A stretch of DNA of 64,000 nucleotides from DASTSN01 sp035549175 (GTDB taxonomy: Bacteria; Bacteroidota; Bacteroidia; Chitinophagales; Chitinophagaceae): positions 1 through 64,000 of the forward strand of contig DASZRL010000014.1 in the NCBI GenBank assembly GCA_035549175.1. The letters run 5' to 3'. A program made the translations under genes and the position numbers. Numbering within the stretch: the stretch's first letter is position 1; each line of letters starts with the position of its first letter. This document shows, piece by piece, positions 43,033 to 50,845 of this stretch. Below the pieces are notes generated by a model. The model was not told the origin of the DNA, did no database searches, and was given only the letters and a program-made list of their open reading frames with translations.

Positions 43033-45687
43033 ATGGCAAAATCAACCACTTCGGAAACACCGTTAATGCAGCAGCACGGGGCCATCAAGCAAAAATACCC
43101 CGATGCCATCCTGCTGTTCCGGGTGGGCGACTTTTATGAGACATTCGGCCAGGACGCCCTGGTCGCCTCCCGGGTGCTGGGCATCACCCTGACCCGCCGC
43201 AACAACGGCGCAGCTGCCTCGTCCGAACTCGCCGGCTTTCCGCACCATGCCCTGGACAGCTACCTTCATAAGCTGGTCCGGGCGGGATACCGCGTGGCCA
43301 TCTGCGACCAGCTGGAAGACCCCAAGCAGGCCAAGGGGATCGTCCGGCGGGGTGTCACCGAAATGGTGACACCCGGCACCGCCGTGCAGGACAAACTGCT
43401 CGAACACCATTCCAATAATTTCCTGGCGGGCCTGCAGGTCACCGAAGAGGACCGGTACGGCCTGGCCTTCCTGGACCTGTCCACCGGGGAATTCCTGGTA
43501 GCCGAAGGAGACCGGGAATATGCCGATAAACTCCTGCAAAGCTTCCGGCCGGCAGAACTGGTTTTTCCGCGCCGCTTCCAGCGCCGGTTCCGCGAACTGT
43601 TTCCCGGCAAAGTGTACAGTTATCCCATGGACGAATGGATCTTCCAGGAGCCCTTTGCCCGCGAGCTGCTGCAAAAGCATTTCCAGACGCATTCCCTCAA
43701 GGGGTTCGGCGTGGAAAATCTTCCCCTCGGGCTGACCGCAGCCGGCGCCCTGATCCATTACCTGCGGGAAACAGAACATCCCCACCTTCAGCACATCACC
43801 ACGCTGCAGCGCATTGACCGGGATGATTTCCTGTGGATGGACCGCTTCACCATCCGTAACCTGGAACTGGTCCGGGTTCAGCAGGATGGCCAGCCGGAAG
43901 GATCCCCGACCCTGCTGTCCGTCCTGGACCATACGGTCTCCCCCATGGGAGCCCGCCTATTGAAGCGCTGGCTGCTGTTCCCCCTGCGCGACGCTGCGCG
44001 GATCAACGAGCGGCTGGACCTGGTGGAATACCTGGTCCGTGAACAGGACCTTCGCAATGCACTGATCCGCCAGCTCCGGGACTGCGGCGATATCGAGCGG
44101 CTTGCCTCGAAGATCCCGCTGAAAAAAATCAACCCGCGCGAGGTGCAGCAACTGGCCCGCGGCCTGCAGCTGGCGGCGGAGATCCGGGAAGCATGCCTTG
44201 CCTCGTCCCAACCCTACCTGCAGCGACTCGGCAATTCCCTGGATCCCTGCCCTTCCATCGCCGCCAGGATCCGCCGCGAACTCAGTGAACAGCCGCCCGT
44301 ACAGGTCGCCAAAGGCGGTGTCATGGCCTCCGGCGTCCATGCCGAACTGGATGAACTGCGCCAGATTACCCACCATGGTAAGCATTTTCTGGCCCAGATG
44401 CAGCAGCGGGAAGCCGAGGCGACCGGGATCGGTTCGCTGAAAATCGGGTTCAACAATGTCTTCGGGTATTACCTGGAGGTAACCCATGCCCACCGGGAGA
44501 AGGTCCCAGGGCACTGGATGCGCAAGCAAACGCTGGCGAACGCAGAGCGCTATATCACCCCGGAGCTCAAGGAATACGAGGAAAAGATAACAGGAGCCGA
44601 AGAAAAGATCCTCCGGCTGGAAGCCAGCCTGTTTGACCAGCTGCTGCAGGACCTCGGCGCATACCTGCCTGCCCTGCAGGGCAATGCGGCCACCCTGGCC
44701 ACCCTGGATTGCCTGGCCTGCTTTGCCGCCAATGCCGTCAACTTCCAATACCGCAGGCCCCGGCTTCATGAAGGCGATGAACTGGACATTCGCCAGGGCC
44801 GCCACCCGGTGATCGAACGCAACCTGCCGCCGGGGGAGGCCTATATTGCCAACGACCTGCTGCTGGACAAGACCAGTCAGCAGATCATCATTTTGACCGG
44901 ACCGAACATGAGCGGGAAAAGCGCCTTGCTCCGCCAGACGGGCCTGATCACCCTGATGACGCATATCGGCAGTTTCGTACCGGCCGCGGAAGCGCGCATA
45001 CCCCTTACCGATAAACTCTTCACCCGGGTGGGCGCCTCCGACAACCTGAGCGGGGGGGAATCCACCTTCATGGTGGAGATGAATGAGACGGCCTCGATCC
45101 TGAACAATATGACGGAACGCAGCCTGATCCTGCTGGACGAGATCGGTCGCGGAACCTCCACGTATGACGGGATCTCGATCGCCTGGAGCATCGCGGAATA
45201 CCTGCACCAGGCTCCCCAGCAGCCCAAGACCCTGTTTGCCACGCATTACCATGAACTGAATGAGCTGGCCACCACCTTAACCCGGGTAAAAAACTTTCAT
45301 ATCACCCACCAGGAACTGGGCGGCAGGATCCTGTTCCTGCGCAAACTGGCGCCCGGCGGCAGCACCCACAGCTTCGGTATACACGTGGCCCGCATGGCGG
45401 GTATGCCCCCCGGCCTGATCGATCGGGCCCATGAAATTCTCGGCCACCTCGAGGGCCACGCGCTGGGCCAGGAAATTCCCCCGGCCGCTCCCCGGGCCGA
45501 ACCTTCGCCGGGTGCCGCGCTCCGCACCATGCAGGCCGGAGAACCCCGGATACAGCTCTCCATTTTCGATGCCCACAGCGAGACATTCCGGGAGATCCGG
45601 CAGCTGCTGGAAGGCATCGACATTGACCGGCTGACGCCGGTTGAAGCGCTTGTCAAGCTCCAGGAAATCAAAAACCGGCTCCGGTAA
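43033..45687 (+). CDS. mutS: DNA mismatch repair protein MutS
   Basis: MutS, 884 residues. The ATG at 43033 is used, not the TTG at 43024, which lies inside the -7 box. The mismatch-reading motif is LLFRVGDFYETFGQDA, with the Phe-x-Glu (FYETF) near residue 36. The core and clamp domains follow. The ATPase carries Walker A GPNMSGKSALLRQTG, Walker B LILLDEIGRGTSTYDG and TLFATHYHEL. A C-terminal tail holds the tetramerisation-like end (LSIFDAHSETFREIRQLLEGIDIDRLTPVEALVKLQEIKNRL). Convergent with the next gene, ten bases apart. Confidence 0.97.
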   Translation: MAKSTTSETPLMQQHGAIKQKYPDAILLFRVGDFYETFGQDALVASRVLGITLTRRNNGAAASSELAGFPHHALDSYLHKLVRAGYRVAICDQLEDPKQAKGIVRRGVTEMVTPGTAVQDKLLEHHSNNFLAGLQVTEEDRYGLAFLDLSTGEFLVAEGDREYADKLLQSFRPAELVFPRRFQRRFRELFPGKVYSYPMDEWIFQEPFARELLQKHFQTHSLKGFGVENLPLGLTAAGALIHYLRETEHPHLQHITTLQRIDRDDFLWMDRFTIRNLELVRVQQDGQPEGSPTLLSVLDHTVSPMGARLLKRWLLFPLRDAARINERLDLVEYLVREQDLRNALIRQLRDCGDIERLASKIPLKKINPREVQQLARGLQLAAEIREACLASSQPYLQRLGNSLDPCPSIAARIRRELSEQPPVQVAKGGVMASGVHAELDELRQITHHGKHFLAQMQQREAEATGIGSLKIGFNNVFGYYLEVTHAHREKVPGHWMRKQTLANAERYITPELKEYEEKITGAEEKILRLEASLFDQLLQDLGAYLPALQGNAATLATLDCLACFAANAVNFQYRRPRLHEGDELDIRQGRHPVIERNLPPGEAYIANDLLLDKTSQQIIILTGPNMSGKSALLRQTGLITLMTHIGSFVPAAEARIPLTDKLFTRVGASDNLSGGESTFMVEMNETASILNNMTERSLILLDEIGRGTSTYDGISIAWSIAEYLHQAPQQPKTLFATHYHELNELATTLTRVKNFHITHQELGGRILFLRKLAPGGSTHSFGIHVARMAGMPPGLIDRAHEILGHLEGHALGQEIPPAAPRAEPSPGAALRTMQAGEPRIQLSIFDAHSETFREIRQLLEGIDIDRLTPVEALVKLQEIKNRLR

Positions 45688-45697
45688 ACCCGCCTGC

Positions 45698-46915
45698 CTA
45701 AACATAACTCAGCCACCAGGCGCGGTGGGTGCTTTTGTAGGCATCAAAGCGCCGGCATAGCGGATAGAGCGCCAGGAATACACTGATCCATACCAGGTAG
45801 ACCCCCACCAGCCCAAACCCGAACTCCGGCGGACGGAACAGGAAGGGACTGCCGGGCGTAACGATCTGGTCGGCCCGGAAATGCTGCAGGTAAAAAACGG
45901 CCACCACGATCAGGTGCAGCAGGTAGACGTGCAGCACATAATAAAAGAAAGGAACCCGGCCGTAGGTGCGGAAGAAGCGTCCGGCCAGTCCAACCCTGGC
46001 ACTTCGTTCCAGGAGCCCCAACAGGACCAGGGCGGGTCCCAGCGTGATGCAGGCATATAGCAGGGAAGGCGGGTATTTGTTGACATTGATGAAGGAAAGG
46101 AAACTGAAAACCGCCCCGCGGGGCTGGACAGACCAGGGCACCGGGTCCCCATACCGGTTGATTACACGCAGCACCACAAAAGCCAGGATCAGGCCGGCCC
46201 CCATACGCAGTATTATCCGGCGCCGGGACGAGGGGTCCAGCCGTCCGTCGTACAGCCGCCCGAAACAGTAGCCCAGCATCATGAGCCCCATCCAGGGCAA
46301 AAAGGAATAGACTATGAACAGGACCCGGCCGGAATGGATGGGATAGACCGAAAAGTTCCCGAAATAAACCAGGTCACTCACCAGGCCCCCCTTGAGTCCC
46401 TGGCTCAGGGAGGGATAATCCATCAGATTATGTGCGCAGACGATGACCAGGCCCAGCACAAGGATCCAGGCATAAGGCAGCCGGACCAGCAGGCCGAAAA
46501 CAACCATGCTCATGCCGATGGCCCAGATCACCTGGAAAATGATGGTATGATAGCCCGGATCGAAGGTCCAGCTGAACGTGACAAGTACAGCTTCCACCAC
46601 GATGAGCCAGATGCCCCGCTTGACCAGGAAAACGCCCAGGGCGGCCCGGCCCTTTTTCAGGCCGATGAGGTAAGCGGAAGTGCCGGCCAGAAACAGAAAG
46701 ACCGGCGCACAGAAATGGGTTATCCAGCGGGTGAAAAACAACAGCGGGGTAGTCGTAGCCAGGTCCGTCGGGCCGGTGGCTACCGTGGAGCCGCTGATGT
46801 TGGCGCGGAAAAAAAAGTCACGGGTATGGTCCAGGGCCATGATCACCATGACCAGCCCGCGGAGAATATCCAGGGAAACGATGCGGGGGCGGGCTTGCGG
46901 GGAAACAGCCGTCAT
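45698..46915 (-). CDS. DUF1624/HGSNAT-like transmembrane acyltransferase
   Basis: A 405-residue membrane protein with about ten helices. The N-terminus RIVSLDILRGLVMVIMALDHTRDFFF is the hallmark of the heparan-alpha-glucosaminide N-acetyltransferase catalytic domain family (DUF1624), with the conserved Asp-His (DHTRD) near residue 30. In the family an acyl group crosses the membrane to a sugar. The substrate here is unknown; acetylation of an envelope glycan is a reasonable guess. The N-terminal ATG follows a short gap after the SET-protein gene on the same strand (77 bp). Confidence 0.82.
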   Translation of the reverse strand: MTAVSPQARPRIVSLDILRGLVMVIMALDHTRDFFFRANISGSTVATGPTDLATTTPLLFFTRWITHFCAPVFLFLAGTSAYLIGLKKGRAALGVFLVKRGIWLIVVEAVLVTFSWTFDPGYHTIIFQVIWAIGMSMVVFGLLVRLPYAWILVLGLVIVCAHNLMDYPSLSQGLKGGLVSDLVYFGNFSVYPIHSGRVLFIVYSFLPWMGLMMLGYCFGRLYDGRLDPSSRRRIILRMGAGLILAFVVLRVINRYGDPVPWSVQPRGAVFSFLSFINVNKYPPSLLYACITLGPALVLLGLLERSARVGLAGRFFRTYGRVPFFYYVLHVYLLHLIVVAVFYLQHFRADQIVTPGSPFLFRPPEFGFGLVGVYLVWISVFLALYPLCRRFDAYKSTHRAWWLSYV

Positions 46916-46992
46916 GTGGTTGGTTTTAGGGTCTTAAAAGATACGGGATATTTTCAACAGGCCCCGGGAAAATGGTATTCCCCGGCGGACCG

Positions 46993-47391
46993 TCAGGCTC
47001 CCCCAAGGTAGGCCGGGTCGAACCACACCGGGCGGGGATCGTTCCAGTCCCCGTTGTAGTTGAGGAACAGTTCCTCGCCCGCCTGCACCGCGCGTACGGT
47101 CCGCACCGAGATCGTTTGCTGGTCAAAATCCATCTGGTATTCGCAGTTGGCCTGGTAGGCGTGATTATAGAGGGACACATAGCCCAGGGCCACGCAACAC
47201 TGGCCGCGGTCCTCCCCCCACTCAAAGATATAATCGTGCAGCAGGGTCTGGTCCAGCAACTGCCGCTCCTCGCCGGACAGCACCAGAACGGGGGAAACCT
47301 CCAGCAGGGTTCCGGACGGCAGGTCCCCCGAGGTAAACACACCGCGGCCCATGGTATCCGTATGGGCGATATAGAGCAGGGGCAGGATCAT
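46993..47391 (-). CDS. SET-domain protein (putative protein-lysine methyltransferase)
   Basis: A 132-residue stand-alone SET domain. The N-terminal GRGVFTSGDLPSGTLLEVSPVLVL, the cofactor motif YNHAYQANCEY (the NHS-like site, with Ala in place of the usual Ser) and the C-terminal GEELFLNYNG match the fold. SET proteins use S-adenosylmethionine to methylate lysines. The post-SET cysteines are missing, which is normal for short bacterial copies. The target is unknown. It precedes the HGSNAT-like gene on the minus strand and is divergent from mgtE. Confidence 0.8.
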   Translation of the reverse strand: MILPLLYIAHTDTMGRGVFTSGDLPSGTLLEVSPVLVLSGEERQLLDQTLLHDYIFEWGEDRGQCCVALGYVSLYNHAYQANCEYQMDFDQQTISVRTVRAVQAGEELFLNYNGDWNDPRPVWFDPAYLGGA

Positions 47392-47427
47392 GGCGTAAAT
47401 GTAGGGAGCCGAGGCCGTATAAATTCC

Positions 47428-47455
47428 TTGCCTTAACGGTTCCTTCGTATTTTTG
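47428..47455 (+). promoter_or_regulatory. Promoter of mgtE
   Basis: TTG (47428-47430), 17-base spacer, TATTTTTG (47448-47455); both parts fit the Bacteroidota pattern. Only four bases separate the -7 box from the ATG at 47460, which implies a leaderless mRNA. Confidence 0.6.
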
Positions 47456-47459
47456 GCGC

Positions 47460-48866
47460 ATGTCTTTTGAACTGGAACAGCCCAGCCTGCATGAACGGTT
47501 CGCCTCCATCATCCAGGAGGAGGACAAACTGGCGATCCGGGATTTTCTGAATGAACAGAATATCACCGATGTGGCCGACCTTGTTTATGAGTTTCCCGAC
47601 TACGAGAGCCAGATCGTGGCCAACATGTCCGTGCACCGGGCGGCCAGTGTGTTCAAAATCCTGGATTTCCCCACCCAGCAGCGCATCATCAATACCCTGC
47701 CCCCCGGCACGACGGCGGGCCTGCTCAATGAACTGCCGGCTGACGACCGGACCGCCTTCCTGGAAGGGCTCCCCAGCAGCGTGGTCCGCGAGCTGATCAA
47801 ACTGCTGGATGTGGAAGAGCGCAAAATCACGCTCTCCCTGCTGGGATACCCGGAAAACAGCGTCGGCAGGCTGATGACGCCGGACTATGTGTACGTGTAT
47901 GAACACAATACCGTCGCCGAGGTGCTGGAGACCATCCGCCTGGTAGGCAAGGACAGCGAGACCATCGACGTCATCTACGTCATCAACGAAAAGGGGGAAT
48001 TGCTCGACGACATACGGATCCGGGAGTTCATCCTGGCCTCCCCGCAGAAGAAGGTCGACGAGCTCATGGACCACCGGTTTATCGCCCTCAACGCCTACGA
48101 TGACCAGGAGATGGCCAGCGAAGCCTTCAAGATGAATAACCGCGTGGCCCTGCCGGTGGTCAGCAACAGCAACAAGCTGCTGGGCATCGTAACCATTGAC
48201 GATATCCTCTGGGTGGCCAGCGAAGAGTTCAGCGAGGACATCCAGAAGATCGGGGGTACCCAGGCCCTGGACCAACCCTACCTGGAAATCCCCTTTTTCA
48301 AACTGATCAAAAAACGGGTGGGCTGGCTGATCATCCTGTTCCTCAGTGAAATGCTCACCGCCACGGCCATGGCCTACTTCTCCGACGAAATCGCCAAGGC
48401 GGTGGTCCTGTCGATCTTTGTACCCCTGATCATGAGCAGTGGGGGGAACAGCGGTTCCCAGGCATCCACCCTCATCATCCAGGCCCTGGCCATGGGCGAG
48501 GTGACGCTCAGCGACTGGTGGCGCGTCATCCGCCGCGAGGTATTTTCGGGCATTGTGCTGGGCAGCATCCTGGGGCTCATCGGCTTTTTCCGCATATTCC
48601 TCTGGCATATGCTGATGCGCCACGGCGTCATTTCGGACCTATACGGCCCCCATTGGTTCCTGATCGCGCTGACTGTCGGCTTCTCCCTGATCGGGGTGGT
48701 GCTGTGGGGTACCCTCTCGGGCTCGATGCTGCCCCTGGTCCTGAAGCGTGCCGGCGCCGACCCGGCCGTCAGCTCTGCCCCCTTCGTCGCCACCCTGGTG
48801 GACGTGACGGGCCTGGTCATTTATTTCTCGGTCGCCTTCCTCATCCTCAAGGGGATCCTGCTCTGA
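47460..48866 (+). CDS. mgtE: Magnesium transporter MgtE
   Basis: A 468-residue magnesium channel/transporter. The N-terminal helical MgtE domain (VADLVYEFPDYESQIVANM, TAGLLNELPADDRTAFLEGLPSSVVRELI) is followed by a CBS pair (GRLMTPDYVYVYEHNTVAEVLE, ELMDHRFIALNAYDDQEMASEAF) and five membrane helices with MSSGGNSGSQASTLIIQALAMGEV near the pore. The cytosolic domains close the pore at high magnesium. No riboswitch fits in the short 5' region, since the promoter abuts the start codon. Confidence 0.96.
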   Translation: MSFELEQPSLHERFASIIQEEDKLAIRDFLNEQNITDVADLVYEFPDYESQIVANMSVHRAASVFKILDFPTQQRIINTLPPGTTAGLLNELPADDRTAFLEGLPSSVVRELIKLLDVEERKITLSLLGYPENSVGRLMTPDYVYVYEHNTVAEVLETIRLVGKDSETIDVIYVINEKGELLDDIRIREFILASPQKKVDELMDHRFIALNAYDDQEMASEAFKMNNRVALPVVSNSNKLLGIVTIDDILWVASEEFSEDIQKIGGTQALDQPYLEIPFFKLIKKRVGWLIILFLSEMLTATAMAYFSDEIAKAVVLSIFVPLIMSSGGNSGSQASTLIIQALAMGEVTLSDWWRVIRREVFSGIVLGSILGLIGFFRIFLWHMLMRHGVISDLYGPHWFLIALTVGFSLIGVVLWGTLSGSMLPLVLKRAGADPAVSSAPFVATLVDVTGLVIYFSVAFLILKGILL

Positions 48867-48945
48867 GTCACCGATACGGCCGGTGGTGGCAAATTGTCGG
48901 TAAATGGGTTGTATACATGGGTAATTTTTAAGACTTTCGCACCAA

Positions 48946-48957
48946 GCAAACGTTTGC
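48946..48957. promoter_or_regulatory. Perfect 12-base palindrome before glmS, LacI/PurR-like operator
   Basis: GCAAACGTTTGC reads the same on both strands and lies 15 bases before the glmS ATG. Its core equals the LacI-family operator pattern with central CG, and it matches most of the E. coli PurR box. No LacI-family gene is in the window, so the binding protein is unknown. Confidence 0.5.
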
Positions 48958-48972
48958 GTAAATCGATCCTAT

Positions 48973-50808
48973 ATGTGTGGCATTGTCGGTTATACCGGAC
49001 CCCGGGAAGCGTACCCGATCCTCATTAAGGGCCTCAAAAGGCTGGAATACCGCGGATATGACAGCACGGGCGTCGCCCTGCTGAACAGCGGATTGCATGT
49101 ATACAAAAAGAAGGGCAAGGTGGCCGAGCTGGAAGACAGCCTGGTAGGCCAGCAGCTCCACGGGCATGCCGGCATCGGCCATACCCGCTGGGCCACGCAC
49201 GGGGAACCCAGTGACCGCAACGCCCACCCCCACAGCTCGGCCAGCGGCCGGCTCGCTATGATCCACAACGGGATTATCGAAAACTATGCCCAGCTCAAGC
49301 AGGACCTGGTTAAAAAGGGCTACCGGTTCTCCAGCGATACGGATACCGAGGTGCTGCTCAACTTCATCGAGGACATCCAGGTGAACAACCAGTGCGGCCT
49401 GGAGGAAGCCGTCCGCATCGCCCTGAAGCGGGTGGTCGGCGCCTACGTGATCCTGCTGCTGGATGCCTCCAGTCCCGGAACCATCATCGCGGCACGCAAG
49501 GGAAGTCCCCTGGTCATCGGCATTGGCAAGGGAGAACACTTCCTGGGATCGGACGCCTCCCCGATGCTGGAGTACACCAAGGAGGTCGTCTACGTCAATG
49601 ATTATGAGCTGGCGATCGTCAAGCCTGACGAACTGGTACTCAAGAACCTGGGCAATGAAAAGATCACCCCGTATGTCCAGAAGCTGGATATTGAGCTGGC
49701 CGCCATCGAGAAAGGCGGGTACGAACACTTCATGCTCAAGGAAATCTTCGAGCAGCCCCAGACCATTTATGACTGCCTGCGGGGCCGCCTGGATGCCGTG
49801 GCGGGCACCATCACCCTGAGCGGCATCCAGCAGCATGCCGAGCAGATCCGCAAAGCCAACCGCATCGTCATGATCGCCTGCGGCACCAGCTGGCATGCCG
49901 GCCTGGTGGCCGAATACATATTTGAGGAACTCTGCCGCATCAATGTCGAAGTGGAATATGCCTCGGAGTTCCGCTACCGCAACCCGGTCATCCAGCCCGG
50001 CGATGTCATCATCGCGATCTCCCAGAGCGGGGAGACGGCCGATACCCTGGTGGCCATTGAAACCGCCAAAGCCAGGGGCGCCCTGATCCTGGGCGTCGTA
50101 AACGTGGTCGGATCCTCCATCGCCCGGGCCAGCCACGGCGGTGCGTACACGCATGCCGGCCCTGAGATCGGGGTGGCTTCCACCAAGGCCTTCACCGCCC
50201 AGCTGGCGGTGCTGACCCTGATCGCCCTGAAAATCGCCCATGACAAAGGCACGATCGATACGGACCGGTATCACCACCTGATCTCCGAACTCCACGCCAT
50301 ACCCGAAAAGGTGGCCCGGATCCTGGAATCCACCAGGCAGATCCAGGACATCGCCGAAAAATACAAGGATGCGCGGGACTTTCTCTACCTGGGCCGGGGA
50401 TATAATTTCCCCGTAGCCCTGGAAGGCGCGCTCAAGCTCAAGGAAATCTCCTACATCCATGCCGAGGGTTACCCGGCCGCCGAAATGAAACACGGCCCCA
50501 TCGCCCTGGTGGACGATACCCTGCCGGTCGTATTCGTGGCCACCCGGGATTCCTACCATGAGAAAGTGATGAGCAACATGCAGGAGATCCGGGCGCGCAA
50601 GGGCAAGGTCCTCGCCGTGGTTTCCGAAGGCGACGAATCCACCCGCAGCCTCTGCGACGACGTCATGGTCGTCCCCGAAGCCGATGAAATCGTGGCCCCG
50701 ATGCTCAGTGTGGTGCCCCTGCAGCTGCTGGCCTATTATATCGGCGTGGCCAAACACCTGGATGTAGACAAGCCCCGCAACCTGGCCAAGAGCGTGACGG
50801 TGGAGTGA
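48973..50808 (+). CDS. glmS: Glutamine--fructose-6-phosphate aminotransferase
   Basis: First enzyme of UDP-GlcNAc synthesis, 611 residues. The N-terminal Cys2 nucleophile is in MCGIVGYTGPREA, with HTRWATHGEP and the glutaminase domain to about 240. Two SIS domains bind fructose-6-phosphate (ACGTSWHAGLVAEY, AISQSGETADTLVAIE, GRGYNFPVALEGALKLKEISYIHAEGY), and the tail ends NLAKSVTVE. No glmS ribozyme can be seen in the 106 bp upstream. A palindromic operator-like site lies there. DUF4954 follows by 37 bp. Confidence 0.97.
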   Translation: MCGIVGYTGPREAYPILIKGLKRLEYRGYDSTGVALLNSGLHVYKKKGKVAELEDSLVGQQLHGHAGIGHTRWATHGEPSDRNAHPHSSASGRLAMIHNGIIENYAQLKQDLVKKGYRFSSDTDTEVLLNFIEDIQVNNQCGLEEAVRIALKRVVGAYVILLLDASSPGTIIAARKGSPLVIGIGKGEHFLGSDASPMLEYTKEVVYVNDYELAIVKPDELVLKNLGNEKITPYVQKLDIELAAIEKGGYEHFMLKEIFEQPQTIYDCLRGRLDAVAGTITLSGIQQHAEQIRKANRIVMIACGTSWHAGLVAEYIFEELCRINVEVEYASEFRYRNPVIQPGDVIIAISQSGETADTLVAIETAKARGALILGVVNVVGSSIARASHGGAYTHAGPEIGVASTKAFTAQLAVLTLIALKIAHDKGTIDTDRYHHLISELHAIPEKVARILESTRQIQDIAEKYKDARDFLYLGRGYNFPVALEGALKLKEISYIHAEGYPAAEMKHGPIALVDDTLPVVFVATRDSYHEKVMSNMQEIRARKGKVLAVVSEGDESTRSLCDDVMVVPEADEIVAPMLSVVPLQLLAYYIGVAKHLDVDKPRNLAKSVTVE

Positions 50809-50845
50809 GGCAACCGATGCGAACCCAACCTACAAACGTTTATCC

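Noticed and set aside
48867..48972. glmS ribozyme upstream of glmS
   Set aside because: The gap is only 106 bases and shows none of the conserved ribozyme core; only the palindrome stands out.
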